A stretch of DNA of 64,000 bases from Massilia sp. YIM B02769 (lineage in GTDB: Bacteria > Pseudomonadota > Gammaproteobacteria > Burkholderiales > Burkholderiaceae_D): assembly GCF_030411995.1 (NCBI RefSeq), contig NZ_JASNRC010000007.1, positions 251,599-315,598 of the forward strand, given 5' to 3'. The notes below the pieces were generated by a model. That model had not been told where the DNA came from, ran no database searches, and worked only from the letters and a program-made list of their open reading frames with translations. Below are positions 55,180 through 63,751 of this stretch, piece by piece. A program made the position numbers and the translations under genes. The number at the start of each line of letters is the position of its first letter. Within the stretch, counting starts at the first letter, position 1.

Positions 55180-58038
55180 GTGTCGAAACTCTTCCCGATG
55201 GCGCTGCTCGCGCTGTCCGCTCCGGTATGCACGCTGCCCGCGCAGGCGGCCCCGGCCAAACCTGTCACGAATAATGCGGCCGGCAACGACGTCCTGCCCT
55301 TCAAGGCCACCGAAAAGACCCTGGCCAACGGCCTGAAGGTGATCGTGGTGCCGACCGGCTTCCCGAACCTGGTGTCGGTGACGATCCCGGTGCAAACCGG
55401 TTCGCGCAACGAAGTCGAGCCGGGCAAGTCGGGCTTCGCCCACTTCTTCGAGCACATGATGTTCCGCGGGACGAAGGCTTACCCGCCCGAGAAATACCAG
55501 GAAGTCATCACCAGGGCCGGCGCGCGCCAGAACGCCTACACCAGCGACGACCTGACGAACTACTACACCACCTTCGCCAAGGAAGACCTGGAAACCGTGC
55601 TGAAGGTGGAAGCCGACCGCTTCCAGCACCTGTCCTATCCGATCGAAGCCTTCAAGACCGAATCGCGCGCCGTGCTGGGCGAATACAACAAGAACAGCGC
55701 GAACCCGATGCAGAAGCTGTTCGAGGTGCAGCGCGACGCCGCCTTCACCACCCACACGTATAAACACACCACGATGGGCTTCCTGAAGGACATCGAGGAC
55801 ATGCCGAACCAGTACGAATACTCGAAGGTCTTCTTCGACCGCTGGTACCGTCCGGAACGCACCACCATCATCGTCGCCGGCGACGTCGAGCCGCAGAAGG
55901 CGATCGCCATGGTCGAGAAATATTGGGCCAAATGGCAGAAAGGCAGCTACAACGCGCCGGTGCCGGCCGAACCCGCCGCAAAAGGCGCCCTGTATCGCCA
56001 CGTGCCGTGGCCAACCCCGACCCTGCCGCTGGTGACGGTCGCCTTCCGCGCCCCGGCCTTCTCGGATACGCAAAAGGACCAGGCCGCGCTGGCCATGCTG
56101 CTGTCGCTTTCCTTCGGCTCCACTTCGCCGCTGTACAAGCGCCTGGTGCAGGACGAGCAAAAGGTCGATCAATTGTTCGACTACACGCCGAACCGCGTCG
56201 ACCCTTCGCTGGCCACCATCGGCGCCCGCGTGAAAAAGCCGGCCGACGCGCTGTACGTGCGCGACGCCATCCTGCAGACCATCGCCCAGCTGCGCGACAC
56301 CCCGGTTACCGAGAAGGAACTGGCGGACGCGAAGTCGGCAAACAAGTATGGCTTGATCCGCTCGCTCGACAACACCGAGCAGATCGCCGCCACGCTGGCC
56401 TCCTACGTCCACTTCAACCGTTCCTTCGGCACCCTGAACCGCTATTACCGCGTGGTCGACAGCTTGAGCCCGGCCGACCTGCAGGCGGCTGCGCGCAAGT
56501 ACCTGGTCGACGACAGCATGGTGATCACCACCCTGGCCCACGACGCCCTGCCCGCCGGCATCGAGGCATTGCCGAAGCTGGCCAGCCTGGCGCCCAAGGC
56601 TTCGGATGCGAAGTTCGACGTGCTGGTGCAAAAGTCGGCCCTGCCGCAGGTGCGCTTCAAGCTGCTGTTCGCGGCAGGTTCGGCGCACGACCCGAAAGGC
56701 AAGGAAGGCCTGGCGGCGCTGACCGCAGCCATGGTCTCGGAAGCCGGTTCGCGCGAGCGCAAGATCGACGAGATCACCAAGTCGCTGTTCCCGCTGGCCG
56801 GCAGCTTCTCGGACCAGGTGGATAAGGAAATGACCACCTTCAGCGGCTCGATCCACAAGGATAAATGGAACGAATTCCTGGACATCGCCCTGCCGCAGCT
56901 GATCGAGCCGGGCTTCCGCGAGGAAGACTTCCGCCGCCTGAAGGACGCGCAGAAGAATGCCCTGCTGCTCGACCTGAAGGACAACAACGAGGAAGAGTTT
57001 GGCAAGGAACGCCTGCAGGCCAATGTGTTCGCCGGCACTGGCTACGGCCATCCGGTACTCGGTACGGTGAAAGGCATCGACGCAATCACGCTCGACGACG
57101 TCAAGGCTTTCTACAAGCAGGCCTACACCGGGGGCGCGGTGCGCGTCGGCATCTCGGGCGACGTCAGCGACGCCATGACCGCCGGGCTGAAGACCGCCCT
57201 GGCGCGCCTGCCGCAGGGCGCCGGCTTGCCGGCAACGCCTGTGCCGCAGGGCCGCAAGCCGCAGGGACTGGAAGTCGAGATCATCGAGAAGAACACCCGC
57301 GCCACCGCGATTTCGTTCGGCCTGCCTTTGGCGGTGACGCGTTCGCACCCGGACTTCCCGGCCCTGTGGCTGGCCAAGACCTGGCTGGGCGAACACCGCG
57401 CCTCGAGCGCCCACCTGTACCAGCAGATCCGCGAACTGCGCGGCCTGAACTACGGCGACTATGCCTACATCGAAGCCTTCCCGGGCGGTATGTACGGCTT
57501 CTTCCCGCGTCCTAACCTCGGCCGCAAGGCGCAGTTGTTCGAGGTCTGGATCCGTCCGGTGGCGCCGCAGAATGCCCACTTCACGCTGCGCCTGGCGCTG
57601 TCGGAACTGGGCAAGATGGTCGACAATGGCATTTCGCAGGACGACTTCGAGACCACCCGCGGCTACCTGATGAAGAACGTGTTCGTGATGACCGCGACCC
57701 AGGACCAGCGCCTCGGCTACGCCCTCGATTCGCAGTGGTACAACACGCCGGAATTCACGCAGATGATGCGTGACGGCCTGTCGAAGCTGACGGCGGCCGA
57801 CGTGAATGCGGCGATCAGGAAGCACCTGTCGGCGAAGAACCTGTCGGTGGTCGTGATCACCAAGGATGCGGCCGGTCTGAAAGAGGCGCTGGTGTCGGAT
57901 GCCTTCTCGCCGATCAAGTACGATGCGGCCAAGCCGCAGGCCGTGCTCGACGAAGACCAGGTAATCGGCAACATGAAGCTCGGCATCAAAGCCGGGAACG
58001 TGAAGATCACCCCGGCGGCGCAGGCGTTCGCGGAGTAA
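55180..58038 (+). CDS. Exported M16-family zinc metallopeptidase with two M16 halves
   Basis: A 952-residue precursor with a GTG start at 55180 behind AGGAGATCCT. A signal peptide spans about 1-23 (ALLALSAPVCTLPAQAA). The first M16 half has the inverted zinc motif HFFEH (H88, E91, H92) and a downstream Glu (E168 in VLGEYN). The second half (about 490-950) lacks this motif and ends with TATQDQRLGYALDSQWY, as expected of the inactive half. M16 enzymes degrade short peptides in an enclosed chamber; here the location would be the periplasm. No pqqF context is visible. A strong terminator follows. Confidence 0.92.
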   Translation: MSKLFPMALLALSAPVCTLPAQAAPAKPVTNNAAGNDVLPFKATEKTLANGLKVIVVPTGFPNLVSVTIPVQTGSRNEVEPGKSGFAHFFEHMMFRGTKAYPPEKYQEVITRAGARQNAYTSDDLTNYYTTFAKEDLETVLKVEADRFQHLSYPIEAFKTESRAVLGEYNKNSANPMQKLFEVQRDAAFTTHTYKHTTMGFLKDIEDMPNQYEYSKVFFDRWYRPERTTIIVAGDVEPQKAIAMVEKYWAKWQKGSYNAPVPAEPAAKGALYRHVPWPTPTLPLVTVAFRAPAFSDTQKDQAALAMLLSLSFGSTSPLYKRLVQDEQKVDQLFDYTPNRVDPSLATIGARVKKPADALYVRDAILQTIAQLRDTPVTEKELADAKSANKYGLIRSLDNTEQIAATLASYVHFNRSFGTLNRYYRVVDSLSPADLQAAARKYLVDDSMVITTLAHDALPAGIEALPKLASLAPKASDAKFDVLVQKSALPQVRFKLLFAAGSAHDPKGKEGLAALTAAMVSEAGSRERKIDEITKSLFPLAGSFSDQVDKEMTTFSGSIHKDKWNEFLDIALPQLIEPGFREEDFRRLKDAQKNALLLDLKDNNEEEFGKERLQANVFAGTGYGHPVLGTVKGIDAITLDDVKAFYKQAYTGGAVRVGISGDVSDAMTAGLKTALARLPQGAGLPATPVPQGRKPQGLEVEIIEKNTRATAISFGLPLAVTRSHPDFPALWLAKTWLGEHRASSAHLYQQIRELRGLNYGDYAYIEAFPGGMYGFFPRPNLGRKAQLFEVWIRPVAPQNAHFTLRLALSELGKMVDNGISQDDFETTRGYLMKNVFVMTATQDQRLGYALDSQWYNTPEFTQMMRDGLSKLTAADVNAAIRKHLSAKNLSVVVITKDAAGLKEALVSDAFSPIKYDAAKPQAVLDEDQVIGNMKLGIKAGNVKITPAAQAFAE

Positions 58039-58115
58039 TCAGTTAAGCGCAGCTTAACGAAGCCGGACAAGGGTTAGCTGTGCTTAACCCAGCCGGCTGC
58101 GGTTGTGCCAAGACA

Positions 58116-58140
58116 AAGGGCGCCCTAGGGCGCCCTTCTT
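58116..58140 (+). terminator. Rho-independent terminator of the M16 peptidase gene
   Basis: A 10-bp perfect stem (AAGGGCGCCC at 58116-58125 paired with GGGCGCCCTT at 58128-58137) with a two-base loop, followed by CTTCGTT. It lies between convergent genes and may work in both directions. Confidence 0.8.
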
Positions 58141-58189
58141 CGTTAACACCGGACCGGCACGGTAGCGACCGGCCCGGCAGCGAACGCGA

Positions 58190-60208
58190 TTACGACGTCA
58201 TGCGGTCCCAGCCATGACGCACGGCCGCCTTCATCTTGTCCCAGGTCGACACGCCGTTGTTCGGGTAGCGTGCGTCCCAGCTGCTGCGCAGGTCAGGCTC
58301 GACGTCGTCCCATGGGCGGTTGCGGTACATCTCGCTCTTGCGCATTTCCGAACCGTAGCTGTAGGCCGGTTGGTAGGTGTCGAAGTCGTCGCCGGTGGTG
58401 CTGTAGGTGGCGTTGTAGTGGTTGCGGTAGTAGGAATCGTCGTCGTCGTTCGTCATGCGATCCCAGCCATGCTTGACGGCGGCCTTGGTCTTGTCCCAGG
58501 TCGAGACGCCGTTGTCGCTCGGGTAGCGGCTGTCCCAATCGCTGCGCAGGTCGGATTCGGCGTCGTCCCACTGGCGGCCGCTGTACTTCTGGTCGCGGCG
58601 CATGTCCGAGCCGTAGCTGTAGGCCGGCTTGTAGCTGTCGTAGGAGTCGCCCGAGGCGCCGTAGCTGCTGGCATAGTGGTTGCGGTAGTAGGAATCGTCA
58701 TCGTCGTTCGTCATGCGATCCCAGCCGTGCTTGACGGCGGCCTTCATCTTGGCCCAGGTCGAGCCGGCCTTGTTGCCGGCGCGGGTTGCCCAGTCGCTCG
58801 ACAAATCGGTTTCGACGTCGTCCCACTGGCGGCCGCTGTACTTCCCGTTGCGCGCCATTTCCGAGCCATAGCTGTAGGCCGGCGCGTAGTCGTCGTACGA
58901 ATCGCCGGTGCTGCCGTAGTTGCTGGTGAAGTGGTTGCGGTAGTAATCGTCGTCGCTCATCATGCTCGAACGGGCCGAGCCGGCGCCCAGCTGCTCGACT
59001 TCGACTTCGGTGTGGCGCACCGTGTCGTTGATCTGCTGCTGGCGTTGAGAAACTTCCTTGTTGATCGTGACTTCCTCGACCACGCGCGCCGATTTCTCGA
59101 CCACGGCTTCCTCGGCCGTTTCGCGCATCTCGATCGACTGCTCCTTGAAGGCCGAGCTGTCGGTGGTGCTGATCGGTTCGTTGACCGGGCGGCGCTGGAC
59201 GTTCACGTGCTCTTCGCGCAGGCCGATCGATTCGTTGACCGGGGTTTCGACGACACGCGAGAACACGCGCACGCCGCCGCGCTGGACTTCACGCTTGCCG
59301 ACCTTCAGCTGTTCCTGCACCACGGGAATCGCGGCGGTATTCGTATCGCGCTGCTGCGAGCCGCTCAGCGAAGACGAGGACGAGCCGCTCAGCGAGGAGC
59401 CGGTCAGGGACGCATCCTGCATGCTGGCGGTCGATTTGGCCGAGCCTTCCAGCGACGAGCCTTGCAGCGACGAGGACGAACCGGACAGCGAGGACGAACC
59501 CGACGACGCCTTCATCGCATCCGAGCCGGCCGACGGATTGCTCGAACCCATGCTGGTCTGCAGGTTGCCGCTGCCGGTGCCGTAGCTGCCGGCGCTCAGC
59601 TGGTCATGCGAGGACATCGGTTCCTGGTAGGTGGTGCCCATCGGGTTCGGGTCGTTCAGCGATTGCTGGTTCAGCGGCAGGCGGTCGTTGTCCGACTGCA
59701 GCGACATCGATTGCGACTGCTGCAGGCCGCCCGCGCCCACGCCCATCACGCCGGCGCCCGGCGAATTCATGTCGCCCATGCCGCCGCCCAGGCCGGCGCC
59801 GCTGGCCCATTTTTCCGACTGTTCGTCGATGTCGACCGGGCCGTAGCGCTCGACGATGTCGGCGGCGCGCTCGACTTCCGGCTCGCTGTCGGTGTTCACC
59901 GTCAGCACGTGGTTGCCCTGGGCCACGGCGTTCGAGTACTTGGCGTGGTGCTCGTCGCTGTCGGCGCCGAAGATGTCGCTGAAGAAGTTCTTGATACTGG
60001 TGCCGATGCCCGGCTCGTCGTCGGTACGGGTGACGCTCGTGTCGGTCATGGAGCCGGCCGGGGTCACGCCCTTCGAGGCCATGGCCGGATCTTCGTTGCC
60101 GTGCGAGAGGCGCACGTCGGACTCCGAGAAGCCCGAGGACAGCAGTTCGTTCTTGGCGCTCACCGCGTCGTTGTGGTTGTCGAAGACAGCAATCAGGGTA
60201 TGTTGCAT
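58190..60208 (-). CDS. DUF2382 (YsnF/AvaK) stress protein with YflT-like N-terminus and three C-terminal repeats
   Basis: A 672-residue protein; the start at 60208 has GGAGG at seven bases, whereas ATG 60214 is too close. Residues 1-120 resemble the general stress protein 17M/YflT domain (TLIAVFDNHNDAVSAKNELL). A Ser/Gly/Gln/Met-rich linker covers about 130-300. A YsnF/AvaK (DUF2382) domain follows at 300-400 (AIPVVQEQLKVGKREVQRGG). Three repeats of 84-86 residues fill the rest, each with YYRNH, AYSYGS, WDD(V/A)E and KAAV(K/R)HGWDRMT. No signal peptide or membrane helix is seen. Upstream lies a second DUF2382 gene, so the two are probably expressed together under stress. Confidence 0.85.
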   Translation of the reverse strand: MQHTLIAVFDNHNDAVSAKNELLSSGFSESDVRLSHGNEDPAMASKGVTPAGSMTDTSVTRTDDEPGIGTSIKNFFSDIFGADSDEHHAKYSNAVAQGNHVLTVNTDSEPEVERAADIVERYGPVDIDEQSEKWASGAGLGGGMGDMNSPGAGVMGVGAGGLQQSQSMSLQSDNDRLPLNQQSLNDPNPMGTTYQEPMSSHDQLSAGSYGTGSGNLQTSMGSSNPSAGSDAMKASSGSSSLSGSSSSLQGSSLEGSAKSTASMQDASLTGSSLSGSSSSSLSGSQQRDTNTAAIPVVQEQLKVGKREVQRGGVRVFSRVVETPVNESIGLREEHVNVQRRPVNEPISTTDSSAFKEQSIEMRETAEEAVVEKSARVVEEVTINKEVSQRQQQINDTVRHTEVEVEQLGAGSARSSMMSDDDYYRNHFTSNYGSTGDSYDDYAPAYSYGSEMARNGKYSGRQWDDVETDLSSDWATRAGNKAGSTWAKMKAAVKHGWDRMTNDDDDSYYRNHYASSYGASGDSYDSYKPAYSYGSDMRRDQKYSGRQWDDAESDLRSDWDSRYPSDNGVSTWDKTKAAVKHGWDRMTNDDDDSYYRNHYNATYSTTGDDFDTYQPAYSYGSEMRKSEMYRNRPWDDVEPDLRSSWDARYPNNGVSTWDKMKAAVRHGWDRMTS
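58193..58957 (-). repeat. Three coding repeats of about 255 bp
   Basis: Units at 58957-58706, 58705-58448 and 58447-58193 encode protein residues 418-501, 502-587 and 588-672. Most positions are shared between units, and the segment encoding KHGWDRMTN is nearly identical. They are in frame and intact, so the array is a recent or conserved internal triplication. Confidence 0.9.
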
Positions 60209-60230
60209 GATCATTCCTCCAGTTATAGGG

Positions 60231-60656
60231 TCACTTCGTTGGCGGGGACCCGGACTCGTCGAAGCGCTCGATGCTGACCTGTTCGGCCTTCAGCACGACC
60301 GACTCCTGGTGCCGCTCCTCGCGGCGGGTCCGGGTGATGTGGAGCTCTTCCTTGATGCGCACGCGGCGCTCGACCACCAGCACTTCCTCGAGAATCGGCA
60401 CGATCATCGTGTCGCCTTCGTAGCGGGTGGTGGGCGCCTCATCAGGCGCGACGATGCGGTCGACCGCGACATGCGTGATCTCCACCTCGTCGCGCCCGAG
60501 GCGCTCGTCGATGGTGACCGGCTGCTCGATCACGGTCTTGTGAATGCGGACGCCGCGCCCGGTGTCGACCGTACGGGTGCCGACCGCGAGCTGTTCCGCG
60601 ACGACCGGGATCGTCAACAGATCCTGTCCTGCTGGGTCTGACGTGTTACCTGCCAT
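60231..60656 (-). CDS. Small DUF2382 (YsnF/AvaK domain) protein
   Basis: A 141-residue soluble protein consisting almost entirely of one YsnF/AvaK domain: LTIPVVAEQLAVGTRTVDTG, RIHKTVIEQPVTIDERLGRD and VVERRVRIKEELHITRTR. It starts upstream of, and is transcribed with, the large DUF2382 protein; 22 bp separate them. Domain function is unknown, though YsnF-type proteins are linked to general stress in other bacteria. The 259 bp upstream (60657-60915) hold no gene; I saw no clear promoter. Confidence 0.87.
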   Translation of the reverse strand: MAGNTSDPAGQDLLTIPVVAEQLAVGTRTVDTGRGVRIHKTVIEQPVTIDERLGRDEVEITHVAVDRIVAPDEAPTTRYEGDTMIVPILEEVLVVERRVRIKEELHITRTRREERHQESVVLKAEQVSIERFDESGSPPTK

Positions 60657-60915
60657 TGAATCGGCTCCGTTTGGTCGCTGACGCGAGACCAGATCAGGTT
60701 ACTCCAAACTGTCGGGGCCTAGCGCACCATTGACCCCAGTAAATGGATGAGGTTTTTGGGCAGTAAAACGAGCGGGGAAAAAGCCGGTGGAAACGCAGGA
60801 AGCCTGTAGGTAAAGGCGCTCTGGCGCGTGCCGGCGAGGGCCGGCAGGTCGGCGCCGGCAGCGCACGTGCCGGCGCGAAGGGGTGCAGTCCGCGTGAGCG
60901 AAACTTAACAGAAGC

Positions 60916-61188
60916 TTAATTAAACGGATTCTCGACCTGCTGCACGTCCGGCGGCGGCAGTTGCGCCGGTAGTTCCTGCGCTTCCATCTTGCCGACGATG
61001 TCGCCCAGCAGCGCGTGCAGGCGCCGCGCCAGTGCCAGGCCCGGCTGGTCCAGGGTCAGGTCGACGTCGCCCGAGAGCGTGATGCGGTCGAGACGGTTCT
61101 CGACCATCAGGTCGCCGATGTGCAGCACGTCGGCTTCGTTGGCGAAGGGGACGAGGGTTTTTTCACTGGTCTTTTTCTTTGCAGTCAT
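60916..61188 (-). CDS. Small hypothetical protein next to the endonuclease gene
   Basis: A 90-residue soluble protein behind AGGAG (ATG 61188). It contains DVLHIGDLMVENRLDRITLS and LALARRLHALLGDIVG, an alternating beta/amphipathic-helix pattern, with a Lys-rich start (MTAKKKTSEK) and a Pro-rich end. I do not recognise the family. It begins 12 bp after the endonuclease stop on the same strand, so both probably share a transcript. Confidence 0.7.
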   Translation of the reverse strand: MTAKKKTSEKTLVPFANEADVLHIGDLMVENRLDRITLSGDVDLTLDQPGLALARRLHALLGDIVGKMEAQELPAQLPPPDVQQVENPFN

Positions 61189-61200
61189 GAGAGCTCCTGT

Positions 61201-62019
61201 TTATTTGATCGAGGTCGACCAGAAATCGCGGTCCTGTTTCTGCTTCTTCTGCTTGATCTTCGGCAGGCGCAGCATGCGTTCCTTCTGCTGCTGGCTGAGC
61301 GAGGGCAGGAATTCGATGCCGACGATGCGTTCCAGTTCGGCCACCGGGATCACCTGGATGTCGGCATGCGCGCGGTTCTCGGTGAACCAGGCCGCGGCCA
61401 TCTTTTGGCGCGGGCTGTAGACCACCTTGTACAGGTGGCTCGGCACCAGCACGTTGCCGACCTTGCGCAGGTTATTCCCGAGGAAGGCCGGCCCGGTGAT
61501 CACGTACAGCTGCCCTTCCTTCTTCGCCATCTTGCGCACTTCGCCCTCGATCGGCGCCCAGATATGGCGGTTGTGGTCGCCGTCCTGCGGCACCATGTTG
61601 GCGAGTGTGAAGCTTTCGCGCTGGCTGCGCTTGTCCGGCATGTCGCCGTTCGGCGCCAGGTGGCCGCGGTCGAAGCCGCTGCGCGCATAGTCCGACAGTT
61701 CGGCGCGCTGGTTGCGCGGCAGGCGCGACTCGGCGTGGAAGTCGTTGTCGCGCTTCATGCCCTGGGCGGCCGCGACGTTTTCGGCGCGCAGGTTTTCCGC
61801 CGACCACAGCGGCGTGCGGGTGATCCCGGAGTGCATCACGCCGAATACGCCGTAGCAGAGTTCGCGGGTGGCATTCGCCAGCTTGGGGTTGCGGATCTCG
61901 GGCGCGCGGCCGTCGACGTAATGCGAGGGACAGCCGGTGCTGGCGCCGGCGGCGCCCGCCGCGCCTGGTGCGATGAGTGCGGCAGACAGCGCCACCGCAG
62001 TGAAGATTCTGTGAAACAT
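61201..62019 (-). CDS. Exported DNA/RNA non-specific endonuclease (NUC family)
   Basis: A 272-residue precursor starting at ATG 62019. A signal peptide covers about residues 1-25 (FTAVALSAALIAPGAAGAAG). The beta-beta-alpha-metal nuclease motif DRGH lies at 117-120 (SGFDRGHLAPNGDM), with H120 as general base; TLANMVPQDGDHNRHIWAPIE supplies the metal-binding Asn and the following conserved residues. The C-terminus is basic (KIKQKKQKQDRDFW). It probably degrades nucleic acids in the periplasm or outside the cell. The small gene downstream is in the same unit; no immunity-like partner is evident. Confidence 0.92.
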   Translation of the reverse strand: MFHRIFTAVALSAALIAPGAAGAAGASTGCPSHYVDGRAPEIRNPKLANATRELCYGVFGVMHSGITRTPLWSAENLRAENVAAAQGMKRDNDFHAESRLPRNQRAELSDYARSGFDRGHLAPNGDMPDKRSQRESFTLANMVPQDGDHNRHIWAPIEGEVRKMAKKEGQLYVITGPAFLGNNLRKVGNVLVPSHLYKVVYSPRQKMAAAWFTENRAHADIQVIPVAELERIVGIEFLPSLSQQQKERMLRLPKIKQKKQKQDRDFWSTSIK

Positions 62020-62207
62020 GTGCTCGGTTGAAAGAATGTAACGAGCCCGCATTGTAGCCGACACATCCGCCCTCACCCGCCCTGCATGGCACAGTTTCAG
62101 GACAACGACTCTGACGTGGCGCACGATTGATTGTGCATTGTCTAAGGGAATCCTCTAGAATACGCGCTCTTTTGATAACATTCCGTAACGGAAACAAATC
62201 ACCGTCA

Positions 62208-62597
62208 ATGGAAAAGGCCCCGATTCCGGAGGACCTGCGGCGCTTTGTGCTCACTAGCATTCCGTCCGTACCCTTCCTCGAAGCGCTGCTGCTGTTGCGC
62301 GCCGATCCGGCGCAGCAATGGCACAGCGACACGCTGGCCCAGCGTCTCTACGTGCGCGAGCGTACCGCCCACACCCTGCTGGAAGACTTGTGCCGCGCCG
62401 GCATGGTCGCGCCCTGCGCCGACGCCCCGGGCTGCTACCAGTACCGGCCCGGCTCGCCGCAGCTGGGCGAACGCATCGATGACCTGGCCGAGCTGTATGC
62501 CAGGCACCTGGTGGACGTCACCCATCTGATTCACTCTTCCCTCGACCGCAAGGCGCAACAATTCGCCGACGCCTTCAAACTGCGAAAGGATTCGTAA
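62208..62597 (+). CDS. Small winged-helix-like hypothetical protein
   Basis: A 129-residue protein. Residues about 38-70 (SDTLAQRLYVRERTAHTLLEDL, then CRAGMVAPC) look like a winged-helix DNA-binding segment, and the C-terminal part (ERIDDLAELYARHLVDVTHL) like a dimerisation helix. ATG 62208 has only a weak ribosome-binding site. The next gene starts at the base after its stop, so the three genes to 63126 form one operon. A regulator of the two small membrane proteins is a reasonable guess, not a proven role. Confidence 0.68.
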   Translation: MEKAPIPEDLRRFVLTSIPSVPFLEALLLLRADPAQQWHSDTLAQRLYVRERTAHTLLEDLCRAGMVAPCADAPGCYQYRPGSPQLGERIDDLAELYARHLVDVTHLIHSSLDRKAQQFADAFKLRKDS

Positions 62598-62855
62598 GTG
62601 GCGGAAACGATCTACATCCTGTGCATCCTGACGTCGCTCGCCTGCGCCTGGCTGCTGTTCGCCAGTTACCGGCGCACGCGCTACCGGCTGCTGTTCTGGA
62701 GCGGGTCCTGCTTTGCGGTGATGACCTTGAACAATCTGTTCCTCTTGCTCGACAAGATCGTCTTCCCCGATATCAATTTCTTGCCGGCGCGGCTGATCAG
62801 CGCCCTGGTCGCCATCGCCCTGTTGCTGTACGGGCTGATCTACGAGAAGGAATGA
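62598..62855 (+). CDS. DUF5985-like small membrane protein (first of a pair)
   Basis: An 85-residue protein with a GTG start immediately after the previous stop codon, with AAAGGA upstream. It has three hydrophobic helices (about 5-22, 33-52 and 64-80), and short basic loops (YRRTRYRLLF). The length and pattern fit the DUF5985 family. Its function is unknown. It is followed one base later by a second protein of the same kind, which suggests a heteromeric pair. Confidence 0.72.
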   Translation: MAETIYILCILTSLACAWLLFASYRRTRYRLLFWSGSCFAVMTLNNLFLLLDKIVFPDINFLPARLISALVAIALLLYGLIYEKE

Positions 62856-62856
62856 C

Positions 62857-63126
62857 ATGACCGAACTCTTCACCGGCGCCATCACCATGGGCTCGATCGT
62901 CATCGCCCTGTTCTTCCTGCGCTTCTGGCGCGATTCCGGCGACCGCTTCTTCCTGTATTTCGCCCTCTCCTTTTTCATCGAAGGGGTGCATCGCCTGTAT
63001 TCGGCCTTGCACGACGCCGGCGGCGAGGACTCGCCCCTGCACTACCTGATCCGCCTGCTGGCCTATGGGCTGATCCTGTGGGCGATCCTGGAAAAGAACC
63101 TGCCGAAGACCAGGGCGCGCAAGTAG
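62857..63126 (+). CDS. DUF5985-like small membrane protein (second of a pair)
   Basis: An 89-residue inner-membrane protein starting one base after the previous stop. Three hydrophobic segments (about 8-24, 33-47 and 66-80) and the sequence FFLRFWRDSGDRFFLYFALSF parallel the first member (FASYRRTRYRLLFWSGSCFA). The C-terminus is basic (NLPKTRARK). The two are probably distant paralogues. Function unknown. Confidence 0.72.
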   Translation: MTELFTGAITMGSIVIALFFLRFWRDSGDRFFLYFALSFFIEGVHRLYSALHDAGGEDSPLHYLIRLLAYGLILWAILEKNLPKTRARK

Positions 63127-63194
63127 CGTGCGCCTGACGCGGCTGGCCTGCGTGATAATGCAGTCATGATCTTCAATGCGAATATGGAGGACAC

Positions 63195-63458
63195 ATGACG
63201 ACACCAGAGCAGCAAGCCAAACCGCAAGACAAGCAGCAGACCGCGCAGCCGGGTACCGACGAATACAACCGTTCGGAAAACCTGCTGCCGGGCGAAGAAG
63301 GCGCCGAGGACGGCCGTTTCGAGGTGGCCGAGGAAGTGAACCTGGACATGGCGTCGGACGATACCCGCCGCGTGGGCCAACTGCCGGGCAGCGTCACCGA
63401 ATCGCTGCCGGACACGGTGAGTACCGAGCCGGACAGCGAGGACCAGGGCAAGCCCTGA
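63195..63458 (+). CDS. Small acidic hypothetical protein, probably disordered
   Basis: An 87-residue protein behind GGAGG (ATG 63195). It is rich in Glu, Asp, Gln, Pro and Thr, with no hydrophobic core: KPQDKQQTAQPGTDEYNRSE, then LNLDMASDD-type acidic residues and a Ser/Thr/Glu-rich end. It resembles in style the low-complexity protein at 25111. No family recognised. It is a single-gene unit with a good terminator. Confidence 0.65.
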   Translation: MTTPEQQAKPQDKQQTAQPGTDEYNRSENLLPGEEGAEDGRFEVAEEVNLDMASDDTRRVGQLPGSVTESLPDTVSTEPDSEDQGKP

Positions 63459-63487
63459 GATTGACTGAAGAGTGACAACAGCAGGAG

Positions 63488-63522
63488 AAAGCCTGCGCGG
63501 TGCGAGCCGTGCGGGCTTTTTT
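63488..63522 (+). terminator. Rho-independent terminator of the small acidic protein
   Basis: An 11-bp GC-rich stem (AGCCTGCGCGG paired with CCGTGCGGGCT, two G-U pairs) with loop TGCGAG, followed by a run of six T at 63517-63522. Confidence 0.85.
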
Positions 63523-63565
63523 CTTAGCGCTGTCCGTGCTCGATAACTAGTGCGCAGATAAATAG

Positions 63566-63727
63566 CGCAATTGGCGTTTGGAAGAGTGGGCCGACCAGAA
63601 TTACGAAGCCGAATTATGCCCAATGAAAGAGGTCAAGGCGCTTCCTCAAGAGTCGGCAGTCCTGGTGTGGGAGGACCTGGCTGCGGGGCAAATCGAAGCG
63701 GTCCGGCCCTACTTCCAGGCAGGTTGA
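63566..63727 (+). pseudogene. Possible 3' remnant or short gene near the right edge
   Basis: An open stretch with protein-like composition (LEEWADQNYEAEL, then MKEVKALPQESAVLVWEDL and VRPYFQAG) ending in TGA at 63725-63727. Only the inner ATG at 63623 (34 residues) offers a start, and there is no clear ribosome-binding site. It may be the 3' end of a gene whose 5' part is lost. It ends 24 bp before the next gene, with which it may once have been transcribed. The region is less GC-rich than its surroundings. Confidence 0.35.
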
Positions 63728-63751
63728 CTCCGGCTTGTTGAAAGGACACCC

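Noticed and set aside
54793-57825. A 1010-residue open frame opposite the GGDEF and M16 genes
   Set aside because: It spans two recognised genes and their promoter, has no family features, and the opposite strand has all motifs.
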